A stretch of 64,000 nucleotides of DNA from Methylomonas sp. LL1 (GTDB lineage: Bacteria > Pseudomonadota > Gammaproteobacteria > Methylococcales > Methylomonadaceae). Positions 22,460 through 31,714 of this stretch are shown here, one piece after another. The stretch lies in the NCBI RefSeq assembly GCF_015711015.1, contig NZ_CP064653.1:2108001-2172000 (forward strand), read 5' to 3'. Under the pieces are notes generated by a model. The model did not search any database and had not been told where the DNA came from. It saw only the letters and a program-made list of their open reading frames with translations. The position numbers and the translations under genes were made by a program. Within the stretch, counting starts at the first letter, position 1. Each line of letters begins with the position of its first letter.

Positions 22460-23349
22460 TGGCATCGCTCAGCGAAGGATTGGTTATCGCCCATCTCGGC
22501 AAGGGTATCGCCGTCGAACTGGGCGACCAGATCATACTCTGCCAGACCCTGCGAAAACTGGATACGGTAGTAGTCGGCGACAGGGTGATGATTTCGCAGC
22601 CCTCGCCCGATCAAGGACGCATCGAACAATTGTTACCCCGGCGTTCCGTGCTGCAACGCCCCAGCCGAGGCGAACAAATCAGGCCGGTGGCGGCCAATCT
22701 CGATACGATTTTCGTGGTGTTCGCCGCCGAGCCGGATTGCGATTTCCTATTGCTGGATCAGTATCTGGCCATCTGCGAAAACTGCAATATCGATGCCGCA
22801 CTGGTGTTCAACAAGATCGATCTGCCCCACCGCGAATCGGTCGAACTGGAGTTGAAAAACTACCAAGCTTTGAATTATCGCTTATATAGAGTCAGCGCGA
22901 ACCAGCGACTCGGTATCGACGATATAAAACAGGACTTGCGCGGACAGACCAGTATGTTTGCCGGCCAATCCGGGGTAGGAAAATCCTCGTTGACCAATAC
23001 GCTGCTGCCGGACAAAACCCTTAAAATCAACAGCGTCTCCGAAACCACCCGCCACGGCCGCCATACCACCACCGCCGCCACACTCTATCATTTACCCGGC
23101 GGCGGCGATTTGATCGACAGCCCCGGCGTGGCGATTTTCGGTTTGGCGGGTTTATCGGAAGCGCAACTGGCCTGGGGCTACCGCGAGTTTCATCCCTTTA
23201 TAGGCAAATGCCGATTTAACGACTGCCGCCATCTCAACGACAAGGACTGCGCCGTGCGCGAGGCTGCTGAAAACGGCTCGATTCCGTTCAGCCGTTATCA
23301 GCGTTTTCTGAAGCTCCGCGAGAAAATGCCACCTGCCAACCGTAACTAA
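22459..23349 (+). CDS. rsgA: Small ribosomal subunit biogenesis GTPase RsgA
   Basis: RsgA binds the 30S subunit and uses GTP hydrolysis to help its late maturation. The 296-residue protein has an N-terminal OB fold, then the circularly permuted GTPase order: NKIDLP (G4) before GQSGVGKSSL (G1) and DSPGV (G3). The C-terminal zinc site is CRFNDCRHLNDKDC. The start overlaps the preceding protease stop by one base. The first residues are slightly shorter than in enterobacterial RsgA. An upstream in-frame extension to 22057 lies inside the protease gene and is rejected. Confidence 0.96.
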   Translation: MASLSEGLVIAHLGKGIAVELGDQIILCQTLRKLDTVVVGDRVMISQPSPDQGRIEQLLPRRSVLQRPSRGEQIRPVAANLDTIFVVFAAEPDCDFLLLDQYLAICENCNIDAALVFNKIDLPHRESVELELKNYQALNYRLYRVSANQRLGIDDIKQDLRGQTSMFAGQSGVGKSSLTNTLLPDKTLKINSVSETTRHGRHTTTAATLYHLPGGGDLIDSPGVAIFGLAGLSEAQLAWGYREFHPFIGKCRFNDCRHLNDKDCAVREAAENGSIPFSRYQRFLKLREKMPPANRN

Positions 23350-23540
23350 TCGGTGTTTTCTCTAATCTGGACGGAGAACCCCGTCCGGCACGGCTACCGG
23401 ATTTATCGCTGAATTTAGCCTTAATCGCCGAGTGTTGCGATGCGCGGGAACAGGGGAAAACGATATTGCAAGCATCTGGAACGCCTTTGGCGTCTGTCTC
23501 ATGCGGTCACTATTAAACCTAGCGTGAAACGCTGCCGAGA

Positions 23541-23879
23541 TCAGCCCGGCGGCCAAGTCATGCGTCTGCCGCCCAGCACATGTAAATGCAGATGATGCAC
23601 GGTCTGCCCGCCATCGTCGTTGCAATTAAACACAGTGCGGTAACCGCTTTCGGCATAACCTTGTTGCTCGGCGATTTTGGCGGCGGTTTGCAGCAATTGC
23701 CCGCCCAGCAAGGCATCGTCCAGCCCGTTCAAATTAGCCACATGCCGCTTGGGTACGATCAACACATGCATCGGCGCCTGCGGGTGAATATCCCGAAAGG
23801 CCAACACTTGGTCGTCTTCAAAAACCACATCCGGCTTGATCTCGCCGCTTACCATTTTGCAAAACAGACAGTCTGTCAT
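23541..23879 (-). CDS. hinT: HIT-family nucleotide-binding hydrolase (HinT-like)
   Basis: The 112-residue protein is a purine nucleoside phosphoramidase of the histidine triad family. CLFCKMVSGEI at the N-terminus and the triad HHLHLHVLGG near the C-terminus are diagnostic. The C-terminal tail RRMTWPPG matches the HinT type. It is divergent from purD, with about 185 bp between the starts, so the two may share a control region. Confidence 0.95.
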   Translation of the reverse strand: MTDCLFCKMVSGEIKPDVVFEDDQVLAFRDIHPQAPMHVLIVPKRHVANLNGLDDALLGGQLLQTAAKIAEQQGYAESGYRTVFNCNDDGGQTVHHLHLHVLGGRRMTWPPG

Positions 23880-24064
23880 TGCGCTGCTCCTTGTGTTTGT
23901 AAATTGCTGATTTCTTGTTTCAAGGGATTTGCCGCACCAACGGCCATCTTCCGAAACCGCACGCTACCACGAGCGATGCACAAAATCCAACCCGAGCAGC
24001 CAAATGCCGTTAAAATTTGCCGGAAAACTTTAGCCCATTCATCCACATAAGGTTCTGTCCCAAT

Positions 24065-25339
24065 ATGAGAATTCTGATCGTCGGCAGCGGCGGCCGTGAG
24101 CACGCACTGGCCTGGAAGGCCAAACAATCCCCGAAAGTCACCCAGGTATTCGTCGCCCCCGGCAATGCCGGCACCGCGCTGGAAGCGGACATCGAAAACG
24201 TCGCCATCCAGGTTGAAGACATCGACGGCCTGTTGAATTTCGCCCAGGCCCGCGACATCGCCTTGACCATCATCGGCCCTGAAGTACCGCTGGTCAAAGG
24301 CATCGTCGATGCGTTTAGCGCTGCCGGCCTGGCTTGCTTCGGACCGACCGCGCAAGCCGCGCAACTGGAAGGCTCGAAATCGTTCTGCAAGGATTTCATG
24401 GCCCGCCACAGCATTCCCACCGCCGATTATGAAACTTTTACCGATACCGAACAGGCGATTGCCTATATCCAACGCAAGGGCGCGCCCATCGTGGTCAAAG
24501 CCGACGGTCTGGCGGCCGGTAAAGGCGTGATCGTGGCCCAAACCGAACAACAAGCGATAGACGCCGTGCAAGACATGCTGTCCGGCAACAGCTTCGGCGA
24601 AGCCGGCCATCGCGTCGTGATCGAAGAATTTCTGGCCGGCGAGGAAGCCAGCTTCATCGTCATCGCCGACGGTCTGCACGCCTTGCCGATGGCCACTTCG
24701 CAGGATCACAAGGCCCGCGACAACGGCGACCAAGGACCCAACACCGGCGGCATGGGTGCGTACTCCCCTGCCCCCATCGTCACGCCGGAAATTCATCAAC
24801 GGGTGATGGACGAAGTCATCTATCCAACCCTGAAAGGCATGCGCGATGACGGCAACGAATACACCGGTTTCCTGTACGCCGGTTTGATGATAGGCAAAAA
24901 CGGCAGCATCAAAGTTCTGGAATACAACTGCCGCTTCGGCGACCCGGAAACCCAGCCTATCATGATGCGCTTGAAAAGCGATCTGGTAGAACTATGCCAA
25001 GCGGCTTTAAATAAAACCCTGGACCAGATCGGCACCGAATGGGACGAACGACCCGCCTTGGGCGTGGTGATGGCGGCCGGCGGCTATCCGGACGAATACG
25101 CCAAGGGCCACGTTATCAGCGGCTTACCAAGCGGCGACAGCGAAGACGGCAAAATCTTTCATGCCGGCACCCGCCAACAAGATGGCCACATCGTCACCGC
25201 CGGCGGCCGGGTGTTATGCGCTTGCGCGCTAGGCGAAACGATAGCCGAAGCCCAACAAAAAGCCTATCAGCTTTGTAAACCCATCGATTGGCAGGACGTT
25301 TATTACCGCACCGACATTGGCTTCAAGGCAATCGGCTAA
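24065..25339 (+). CDS. purD: Phosphoribosylamine-glycine ligase
   Basis: PurD (GAR synthetase) joins glycine to phosphoribosylamine with ATP, the second step of purine synthesis. The 424-residue protein shows the N-terminal MRILIVGSGGREHALAWK, the ATP-grasp segment PIVVKADGLAAGKGVIV, and the conserved GPNTGGMGAYSPAP and EYNCRFGDPETQ motifs. The start at 24065 matches the family N-terminus exactly. purH, its usual neighbour, is absent here. Confidence 0.98.
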   Translation: MRILIVGSGGREHALAWKAKQSPKVTQVFVAPGNAGTALEADIENVAIQVEDIDGLLNFAQARDIALTIIGPEVPLVKGIVDAFSAAGLACFGPTAQAAQLEGSKSFCKDFMARHSIPTADYETFTDTEQAIAYIQRKGAPIVVKADGLAAGKGVIVAQTEQQAIDAVQDMLSGNSFGEAGHRVVIEEFLAGEEASFIVIADGLHALPMATSQDHKARDNGDQGPNTGGMGAYSPAPIVTPEIHQRVMDEVIYPTLKGMRDDGNEYTGFLYAGLMIGKNGSIKVLEYNCRFGDPETQPIMMRLKSDLVELCQAALNKTLDQIGTEWDERPALGVVMAAGGYPDEYAKGHVISGLPSGDSEDGKIFHAGTRQQDGHIVTAGGRVLCACALGETIAEAQQKAYQLCKPIDWQDVYYRTDIGFKAIG

Positions 25340-26032
25340 TCTGGTTGTTGGAATTCGGCCCGCAATCACTACTCAACCACGGAGATACGGAGCATAAAAC
25401 CTCCGTGCTTCAGTGGTGAAAAATGGTCAATCTAACGCTCATGAAGTCTATGCATCGCCCAGAATACCCTGGGTACTGTTGCTTGCCGGACAGAACACCG
25501 TGAATACTTCAGTATAGGCTCGACGGAGGCATCCCTGCCGCCAACGCCTGTCCAACAAGTTACAGTATCCTCCCAATTATTTACTTTCAGAGCAACCTCA
25601 CTCTGCCGAACCTCTGCCCGATAATCATTGCTATTGCGCCGCCCTAACGCAGTGCGATTGAGTAAACCTCTAGCTCTTGGACGCGGGCTAGACATGCCTT
25701 TAAGCCGGTTCTCCAACAAAATGCAATCCTGTAGCTTTTACATCAATCCGTACATACTTTTGTCACAATTGTTATAGCCATGACAATGGCTTTCGGCGTG
25801 CCAATTCATTTTTACCACAAATTACAAGGTTTTAATGCACGCAACAATCCAGGCATAAATGTTGCGCTATTAACAACCGACCCATGACGGCTCCGCCATA
25901 ACCCTGGGCCGAATAATAATATAGCGCGCCCTATTCGGTGTTCGAGTATCGGCAGCGCCGTACCGAAAAGCCACGGCAGTCGATTCCGGCTCGTCGCTTC
26001 ACAGGTCGCAAACGCCAACGCCAGGAGATTTC
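25340..26032. other. Intergenic region before the hydrogenase operon
   Basis: The gap of about 690 bp holds a short hairpin (ccacggag paired with ctccgtg near 25380-25413) and a minus-strand open frame (25432-25719) whose rare-Trp, Arg-rich translation looks non-coding. I see no convincing gene. The hydrogenase promoter should lie in the last 250 bp. Confidence 0.6.
25787..25802 (+). promoter_or_regulatory. Possible sigma-54 promoter of the hup operon
   Basis: tggctttcggcgtgcc keeps the invariant GG and GC of the sigma-54 -24/-12 element, exactly 10 bp apart, with TGGC and TGC preserved but the middle poorly matched. It lies about 230 bp before hupS. Uptake hydrogenases are often controlled by NtrC-type activators such as HoxA or HupR, but none is encoded in this window. 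Confidence 0.3.
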
Positions 26033-27124
26033 ATGACCGAAACCTTTTACGATGTGATGCGCCGGCAAGGCATCACCCGCCGCAGTTTTCTAAAGTTTTG
26101 CAGCTTGACGGCCGCCTCGCTCGGCCTGAGTCCGGCCTTTGCGCCCAAGATCGCCCATGCCATGGAAACCAAACCACGCATCCCGGTGCTGTGGCTACAT
26201 GGCCTGGAATGCACCTGTTGCTCGGAATCGTTCATCCGCTCCGGCCACCCGCTGGCTAAAGACGTGATTTTGTCGATGCTGTCGCTGGATTACGACGACA
26301 CCATCATGGCCGCCGCCGGCCACAATGCCGAAGCCATCGTCGACGAGATCGTCGAAAAATACAAAGGCAATTACATTTTGGCCGTGGAAGGCAACCCGCC
26401 GCTAGCCGAAGACGGCATGTATTGCATCATCGGCGGCAAGCCTTTCGTCGAACAACTCAAGTATGCCGCCGAAAGCTGCAAGGCCATCATTTCCTGGGGT
26501 TCCTGCGCCTCCTGGGGTTGCGTGCAGGCTGCCAAGCCCAATCCGACCCGCGCCACGCCGGTGCATAAAGTACCCGGTCTGGCCGACAAACCCATCATTA
26601 AAGTGCCCGGTTGCCCGCCGATCGCCGAAGTGATGACCGCCGTGGTGGCTTACTTATTGACCTTCGACAAACTGCCTACCCTGGATAAACAAGGCCGGCC
26701 GCAGATGTTCTACAGCCAGCGCATCCACGACAAATGCTATCGGCGGCCGCATTTCGACGCCGGCCAGTTCGTCGAGCACTGGGACGACGAAGCCGCCCGC
26801 CAAGGCCATTGTCTTTACAAAATGGGCTGCAAGGGGCCGACCACTTACAACGCTTGTTCTACGGTGCGCTGGAACGAAGGCACCTCGTTTCCGATTCAGG
26901 CTGGCCACGGCTGTATCGGCTGCTCGGAAGACGGTTTCTGGGATAAAGGCAGCTTTTACGAGCGCCTCACCGACATCAATCAATTCGGCATCGAAGCCAA
27001 CGCCGACGTGGTCGGAGGTACCGCTGCCGCCGTGGTGGGCGCCAGCATCGCCGCGCATGCCGGTTTGACGGCCTTGAATCGCGCCAAACAATCCGGTGAC
27101 AAACATCCAGGAGCAGAACAATAA
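26033..27124 (+). CDS. hupS: [NiFe] uptake hydrogenase small subunit, oxygen-tolerant type
   Basis: The small subunit carries electrons through three iron-sulfur clusters to the cytochrome b partner. A Tat signal (RRSFLKF at residues 16-22, cleavage near AHA-ME) exports the folded complex to the periplasmic side. The segment [10 protein letters not shown] (Cys60, 62, 63) and WGSCASWGC (Cys158, 163) contain the two extra cysteines that, in oxygen-tolerant group 1d enzymes such as E. coli Hyd-1, form a [4Fe-3S] proximal cluster. A C-terminal hydrophobic segment ([15 protein letters not shown]) would anchor it in the membrane. The 363-residue length is normal. The stop overlaps the hupL start (TAATG). 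Confidence 0.97.
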   Translation: MTETFYDVMRRQGITRRSFLKFCSLTAASLGLSPAFAPKIAHAMETKPRIPVLWLHGLECTCCSESFIRSGHPLAKDVILSMLSLDYDDTIMAAAGHNAEAIVDEIVEKYKGNYILAVEGNPPLAEDGMYCIIGGKPFVEQLKYAAESCKAIISWGSCASWGCVQAAKPNPTRATPVHKVPGLADKPIIKVPGCPPIAEVMTAVVAYLLTFDKLPTLDKQGRPQMFYSQRIHDKCYRRPHFDAGQFVEHWDDEAARQGHCLYKMGCKGPTTYNACSTVRWNEGTSFPIQAGHGCIGCSEDGFWDKGSFYERLTDINQFGIEANADVVGGTAAAVVGASIAAHAGLTALNRAKQSGDKHPGAEQ

Positions 27125-28920
27125 TGACAGTCCGAAACACCCCCAACGGTTTTCATTTGAACGATGCCGGCCGCCGCGTGGTGGTCGACCCGGTCACCCG
27201 CATCGAAGGCCACATGCGTTGTGAAGTCAACATCGACGAAGACAACATCATCCGCAACGCCATCTCCAGCGGCACCATGTGGCGCGGACTGGAAGTGATC
27301 CTGAAAGGCCGCGACCCGCGCGATGCCTGGGCTTTCGTGCAACGTATCTGCGGCGTCTGCACCGGCACCCACGCCCTGACTTCGGTGCGGGCGGTTGAAG
27401 ATGCACTAAAGATCAAGATTCCGGAAAACGCCAATTCGATCCGCAACCTGATGCAGCTCAGCCTGCAGGTGCAGGATCATCTGGTGCATTTCTATCATCT
27501 GCATGCACTGGATTGGGTGAATCCGGTCAACGCCTTGAAGGCCGATCCGGCCGCTACCTCGGCCTTGCAGCAATCGATTTCTCCGCACAATCCCAAATCC
27601 TCGCCCGGCTATTTCCGCGATACCCAAAACCGGCTGAAAAAATTCGTCGAATCCGGTCAATTGGGCCCGTTCAAGAACGGTTACTGGACCAATCCGGCCT
27701 ATCTGTTACCTCCGGAAGCGGATTTGATGGCGGTCACGCATTATCTGGAAGCGCTGGATTTTCAAAAAGACATCATGAAAATCCGCACCATTTTCGGCGG
27801 CAAGGACCCGCACCCGAACTGGCTGGTCGGCGGCGTGCCTTGCGCGATAAACATTGACGGGGTTGGCGCCAACGGCGCCATCAACATGGAGCGACTGAAT
27901 CTGGTGTCGTCGCTAATCGACCGCACTATAGACTTTATCGACCAAGTTTATATCCCGGATTTACTGGCCATCGCCCAATTCTACAAAGGCTGGCTTTACG
28001 GCGGCGGCATCTCGGGGCAAAGTTTGTTGGCTTATGGCGACATTCCGGACAATGCCAACGACTATTCGGCGGCTAACCTGCTGATGCCGCGCGGTGCCAT
28101 CATCAACGGCGATTTAAGCAAGGTGCACGAAGTGGACTTGACCGATCCCGAACAGATCAAGGAATTCGTGCCGCACTCCTGGTACAAGTACCCGGATGAG
28201 GCAATCGGTCTGCACCCCTGGGACGGCATTACCGAACCCAATTACAAAATCGGCCCCAACACCAAGGGCGACCGCACCCATATTCAGGAACTGGACGAAG
28301 GCGCCAAATATTCCTGGATCAAAGCCCCGCGCTGGCGCGGCCATGCCATGGAAGTCGGGCCGCTGGCGCGTTATGTGGTCGGCTATGCGCAAGGCAACAA
28401 GGAAATCACCGAGCAAATCAACTTCGTGTTGAAAACCCTGGACGTACCGGTCAGCGCACTGTTCTCAACCTTGGGCAGAACCGCAGCCCGCGGCCTGGAA
28501 GCGCAATGGGCTGCCGGCAAGATGCGCTATTTCATGGACAAGATGATCGCCAACATCAAGGCCGGCGACCTGGCTACCGCCAACGTCGAACGTTGGGATC
28601 CGGACACCTGGCCGAGCAGCGTCAAGGGCGTCGGTTTTACCGAAGCCCCGCGCGGCGCGCTGGGTCATTGGCTGAAAATAGAAGATACCAAAATCGCCAA
28701 TTACCAATGCGTGGTGCCGACCACCTGGAACGGTTCGCCGCGCGACGAGCAAGGCAACATCGGCGCCTTCGAAGCAGCCTTGATGAACACCAAAGTCGAG
28801 CGTCCCGAGGAACCGGTGGAAATTTTGCGCACACTGCACAGTTTCGACCCTTGTCTGGCCTGCTCGACCCATGTGATGAGTCCGGACGGTACGGAATTGA
28901 CTACCGTTAAAGTGAGATAA
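27124..28920 (+). CDS. hupL: [NiFe] uptake hydrogenase large subunit
   Basis: The large subunit carries the NiFe active site that splits hydrogen. In this 598-residue protein the N-terminal ligand motif [10 protein letters not shown] (Cys76, Cys79) and C-terminal [10 protein letters not shown] (Cys577, Cys580) are intact. The C-terminal peptide after His583 is the one removed by the HupD protease once the metal centre is assembled. It has no signal of its own and is exported with HupS. The length and both motif sets match group 1 enzymes. It is directly coupled to hupS. Confidence 0.98.
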   Translation: MTVRNTPNGFHLNDAGRRVVVDPVTRIEGHMRCEVNIDEDNIIRNAISSGTMWRGLEVILKGRDPRDAWAFVQRICGVCTGTHALTSVRAVEDALKIKIPENANSIRNLMQLSLQVQDHLVHFYHLHALDWVNPVNALKADPAATSALQQSISPHNPKSSPGYFRDTQNRLKKFVESGQLGPFKNGYWTNPAYLLPPEADLMAVTHYLEALDFQKDIMKIRTIFGGKDPHPNWLVGGVPCAINIDGVGANGAINMERLNLVSSLIDRTIDFIDQVYIPDLLAIAQFYKGWLYGGGISGQSLLAYGDIPDNANDYSAANLLMPRGAIINGDLSKVHEVDLTDPEQIKEFVPHSWYKYPDEAIGLHPWDGITEPNYKIGPNTKGDRTHIQELDEGAKYSWIKAPRWRGHAMEVGPLARYVVGYAQGNKEITEQINFVLKTLDVPVSALFSTLGRTAARGLEAQWAAGKMRYFMDKMIANIKAGDLATANVERWDPDTWPSSVKGVGFTEAPRGALGHWLKIEDTKIANYQCVVPTTWNGSPRDEQGNIGAFEAALMNTKVERPEEPVEILRTLHSFDPCLACSTHVMSPDGTELTTVKVR

Positions 28921-29007
28921 ACCAATGTAGGGCGCATTGCGTACCTTACGGTTCTGGTAATCGAATGTAGGGGCGAATTCATTCGCCCTGCTTCTTAGGA
29001 GAACAAC
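28921..29007. repeat. Short repeat-like spacer between hupL and the small membrane gene
   Basis: The 87-bp spacer contains a hairpin (agggcga with tcgccct around 28969-28990) and an atgtaggg direct repeat, like other interspersed palindromes in this window. A ttaggag ribosome site precedes the next ATG. Confidence 0.45.
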
Positions 29008-29232
29008 ATGTACAAATATTTAACAATAGCCACCTTGTTATTATCTTTCGGCAAAGCCGAAGCCCACAGCCATCCCGGCATCGATGCCTTGACGCACAGC
29101 CTGGAACATATGCTGACCGCTTACTCGGCCTGGTTGCCGTATCTGTTTACAGCCGGTTTATCGATTGCGGCGGCCGCACTGCTGCGTAGCCTTTGGCTGC
29201 GCGCCAAAGCGCCGGATCGGAGCGCAAAATGA
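29008..29232 (+). CDS. Small signal-peptide membrane protein of the hup operon
   Basis: I cannot assign this 74-residue protein to a family. A signal-like start (MYKYLTIATLLLSFGKAEA) is followed by a His-rich stretch (HSHPGIDALTHSLEHM), then a transmembrane segment (about residues 43-66) and a short basic tail. It overlaps hupC by ATGA and has a ttaggag ribosome site, so it is translated in the operon. The histidines face the periplasm, which would allow a role in metal handling or in linking HupSL to its cytochrome. This is a guess from position and topology. Confidence 0.7.
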   Translation: MYKYLTIATLLLSFGKAEAHSHPGIDALTHSLEHMLTAYSAWLPYLFTAGLSIAAAALLRSLWLRAKAPDRSAK

Positions 29233-29924
29233 GCGCGCCGCTTGCTCCGGTTTACGTTTACGAACTGCCGGTTCGGCTCTGGCACGGCGTCAATGCGCTG
29301 GCAATCACCGTGCTGGCCGTGACCGGCTATTTGATCGCCGATCCCTTAGCCTCGCCGGCCGGCGAGGCCTCCGAACATTTTTTGATGGGCTATATCCGTT
29401 TCGCCCATTTCGCCGCCGGCTATCTGCTGGCGATAGGCTTGCTGGGGCGCTTGTATTGGGCCTATGCCGGTAACGAGCATGCTCGGCAAATCTTTCTGCC
29501 GCCGCTGCTGAGCGCGCATTTCTGGGACGGCGTGCGTCAGGAAATCCTCTGGTACGCCTTTCTGGCCAAGGCACCGCGGCATTACATCGGCCACAACCCG
29601 CTGGCGATATTGGCGATGCATTTCGTGTTGGTGTGGGGCACGCTGTTCATGATCCTCACCGGCTTTGCCCTGTACGGCGAAGGCACCGGCCAAGGCAGTT
29701 GGCAATGGGTTTTGTTCAGCAGTTGGCTGCTGCCGCTGTTCGGCGACAGCCAAAGCGTGCACAGCTGGCATCATCTGGTGATGTGGGCCATCGTCTGTTT
29801 CGTGCTGATCCATATCTATGTAGCGGTGCGCGAGGATAAGTTGTCCGGTCAAAGCATGTTGTCGACCATCGCCAACGGCTGGCGCACCTTTAAAGACGAC
29901 AAGCCGGTAGACGATGCGCATTAA
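29229..29924 (+). CDS. hupC: [NiFe] hydrogenase cytochrome b subunit
   Basis: HupC (HyaC) anchors the hydrogenase dimer and passes electrons to the quinone pool. The 231-residue protein has four membrane helices, with haem-ligand histidines in VRLWHGVNALAI, in IRFAHFAAGYL, and in HSWHHLVMWAIVCFVLIHIY, matching the HyaC/HupC family. The ATG at 29229 overlaps the upstream stop as ATGA and begins with the family start MSAPLAPVYVYELPVRLWH; an upstream start at 29193 is less likely. Confidence 0.96.
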   Translation: MSAPLAPVYVYELPVRLWHGVNALAITVLAVTGYLIADPLASPAGEASEHFLMGYIRFAHFAAGYLLAIGLLGRLYWAYAGNEHARQIFLPPLLSAHFWDGVRQEILWYAFLAKAPRHYIGHNPLAILAMHFVLVWGTLFMILTGFALYGEGTGQGSWQWVLFSSWLLPLFGDSQSVHSWHHLVMWAIVCFVLIHIYVAVREDKLSGQSMLSTIANGWRTFKDDKPVDDAH

Positions 29925-30011
29925 ACGTTGCATTTTTGACGATACCCTCTAGGGCACAAGTGCGCCTCCTAACGTCGGCACATCCTATATGATTCCGCTT
30001 GCAATGATTTT

Positions 30012-30695
30012 ATGACTTCATCGCCTCAAATCCTATTGCTCGGCATCGGCAACGTCCTCTGGGCCGACGAAGGCTTTGGCGTACGTGTCGTCGAACATCT
30101 GCAAAAACACTACCGCTTCCCGGATAACGTAACGGTGCTGGACGGCGGTACCCAGGGCATGTATCTGGTCGAACACGTGCGGGCCGCCGAAGTATTGGTG
30201 GTATTCGATGCGGTCGATTACGGCCTGCCGCCGGCCACCCTCAAACGGGTCGAAAACGACGATGTGCCCAATTTCCTTGGCGCCAAAAAAATCAGTCTGC
30301 ATCAAACTGGTTTTCAAGAGGTATTGGCAACCGCGCAAATGCTCGGCCAATACCCAAAACATCTGCTGTTGATCGGCGTGCAGCCGGAAGAACTGGACGA
30401 TTACGGCGGCAGCCTGCGGGCCAGCGTCAAGGCACAAATCCAACCGGCGATAGACATGGCTTTAAGCTATCTGCAAAACTTCGGCATCGTCCCCGCCGCT
30501 ACCGGCGCCGCTATCGACTTGGCCGATCCTGCCCTGGACATGCAGCGTTACGAACGAGAGCGTCCCTCCTCCGCTCAAGCCTGCCGCATCGGCGACCAGC
30601 GCATCCTGGCCTCCGGCCTGTTTGAAGCGCGTCCGCCGCAAACATCCGATCAGCCCAGCCTGCGGGTCGATGTGGATTATCGAGGCAAATACTGA
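30012..30695 (+). CDS. hupD: Hydrogenase maturation endopeptidase
   Basis: HupD (HyaD) removes the C-terminal peptide of HupL after nickel is inserted. The 227-residue protein has ILLLGIGNVLWADEGFG at the start (nickel-binding Glu/Asp), VFDAVDYG in the middle and the His of SLHQTGFQEVL, the three metal-binding positions of the family. It is about 50 residues longer than E. coli HyaD, with a charged C-terminal tail (about residue 185 on) of no clear function. The stop overlaps the next gene by one base. Confidence 0.95.
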   Translation: MTSSPQILLLGIGNVLWADEGFGVRVVEHLQKHYRFPDNVTVLDGGTQGMYLVEHVRAAEVLVVFDAVDYGLPPATLKRVENDDVPNFLGAKKISLHQTGFQEVLATAQMLGQYPKHLLLIGVQPEELDDYGGSLRASVKAQIQPAIDMALSYLQNFGIVPAATGAAIDLADPALDMQRYERERPSSAQACRIGDQRILASGLFEARPPQTSDQPSLRVDVDYRGKY

Positions 30696-30991
30696 TGTGC
30701 ATTGGCATACCGATGCAAGTCATCGAGCCGCGCGGCGAATCGGCTCTATGCGCTTACCGGGGCCAAACCAGCTTGATCGACATGATGCTGGTCGGCGAAC
30801 AACCCGCCGGCACCTGGCTGCTGGTTTTTCTGGACGCGGCGCGGGAAGTCATCGACGCCGAAAAAGCCCGGCAAATCGCCGACGCCCTGGAAGCCATGCG
30901 CTTGGCAATGCAGGGTGAAACCGCCTTCGACCATTTGTTCGCCGATCTGGCCGATCGTAAACCCGAACTACCGGAGTTTTTAAGATCATGA
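30695..30991 (+). CDS. hupF: HypC/HupF-family hydrogenase chaperone
   Basis: The 98-residue protein has the HypC-family start MCIGIPMQVIE, whose Cys2 binds the Fe(CN)2CO unit, and the GTWLLVFLDAAREVID segment. HupF is the HypC paralogue of the hup cluster, thought to protect HupL during assembly at high oxygen. A second family member (hypC) lies at 43282, so the two roles are separate here. It overlaps both neighbours by a few bases. Confidence 0.93.
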   Translation: MCIGIPMQVIEPRGESALCAYRGQTSLIDMMLVGEQPAGTWLLVFLDAAREVIDAEKARQIADALEAMRLAMQGETAFDHLFADLADRKPELPEFLRS

Positions 30992-31407
30992 GCACAGTCA
31001 TTCTGAACCAGCCACAAACCCTGCACGGCCTGCCGCTGCTGGACGCCGACAATTACGAGATGTTCGTGCACCGTCATGACAATGTGGTGCTGTTTTTCCG
31101 CAACGACCCGCTGATGTTTCCGGAAAGCCACGACGTGGCGGTGATATTACCGGAATTGTTGAAGGTGTTTGCCGACCGGCTGCAGGGTGCCGTAATCGCC
31201 CAGACCATCGAACGCGAACTACAGGCCCGCTTTCGCTTCACCAGCTGGCCATCGTTGGTGTTTTTACGGCGCGGCGAATATTTGGGCGTGATCACCGGCA
31301 TACAGGATTGGGGGGAATACGGACAGGAGTTTGCCCGCATACTGGCTTTACAACCTCAGCAACCGCCGGGGTTTGATTTGGGGAAGGTTTGTGGGGGGCA
31401 TGCCTAG
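30988..31407 (+). CDS. hupG: Hydrogenase maturation thioredoxin-like protein HupG/HyaE
   Basis: This 139-residue protein has a thioredoxin fold without the CxxC active site (DNVVLFFRNDPLMFPESHDVAVILPEL, broken here by family consensus, is the central region). HyaE/HupG binds the Tat signal of the small subunit and delays export until it is ready. ATGA overlap with hupF. It is the last gene before the first inserted island, so its own stop is followed by about 200 bp of non-hydrogenase DNA. Confidence 0.9.
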   Translation: MSTVILNQPQTLHGLPLLDADNYEMFVHRHDNVVLFFRNDPLMFPESHDVAVILPELLKVFADRLQGAVIAQTIERELQARFRFTSWPSLVFLRRGEYLGVITGIQDWGEYGQEFARILALQPQQPPGFDLGKVCGGHA

Positions 31408-31714
31408 TTTGGTTTTATTTGGCTAAAGCCGTTTGATATAAACCAATGGATATTGGTTATCCAGAAGATTAATCCCCTCTCCTGCTGAACGACTGCATGG
31501 ATGCCACCACTAAAGGGTGGTCTATGGACAGAGGTAGTGCAACGTCTGGAACAGTTGCCGAGAGGGCTGGCTAGGGTGAGGAGAATCTAAACTTCATCTG
31601 CTCTTTAACAATTTGGTGTCGCTATCGCGACGAATATGCGGTTGGACGTATACTATCGACGTCAAGCCAATTCTCGCTTGACGCAATGTTTTACGCAACA
31701 GGAGTATCGCCGAC
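31408..31714. other. Junction between hupG and the first inserted island
   Basis: About 300 bp without a gene. It contains a GC-rich direct-repeat-like tract (31480-31585), a boxA-like element (31599-31613), and the left island terminus starting at 31611. The promoter for the toxin-antitoxin pair should lie in the last 100 bp. Confidence 0.5.
31599..31613 (+). promoter_or_regulatory. boxA-like antitermination sequence
   Basis: tgctctttaacaatt matches the rRNA boxA consensus. Thirteen bases (gctctttaacaat) are identical to the boxA in the tRNA-Ala/23S spacer of this window (16247-16259, minus strand). It sits directly at the left end of the island, upstream of the toxin-antitoxin pair. Function inside a non-rRNA operon is inferred only. 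Confidence 0.45.

Noticed and set aside
23876-24799. A 307-residue minus-strand frame opposite purD
   Set aside because: It is Gly/Asp-rich antisense translation of a high-GC gene; purD matches its family from end to end.
25432-25719. A 95-residue minus-strand open frame before the hydrogenase operon
   Set aside because: Its translation is Arg-rich with no domain, it has no ribosome site and it lies in a region with repeat-like sequence. I treat it as non-coding.
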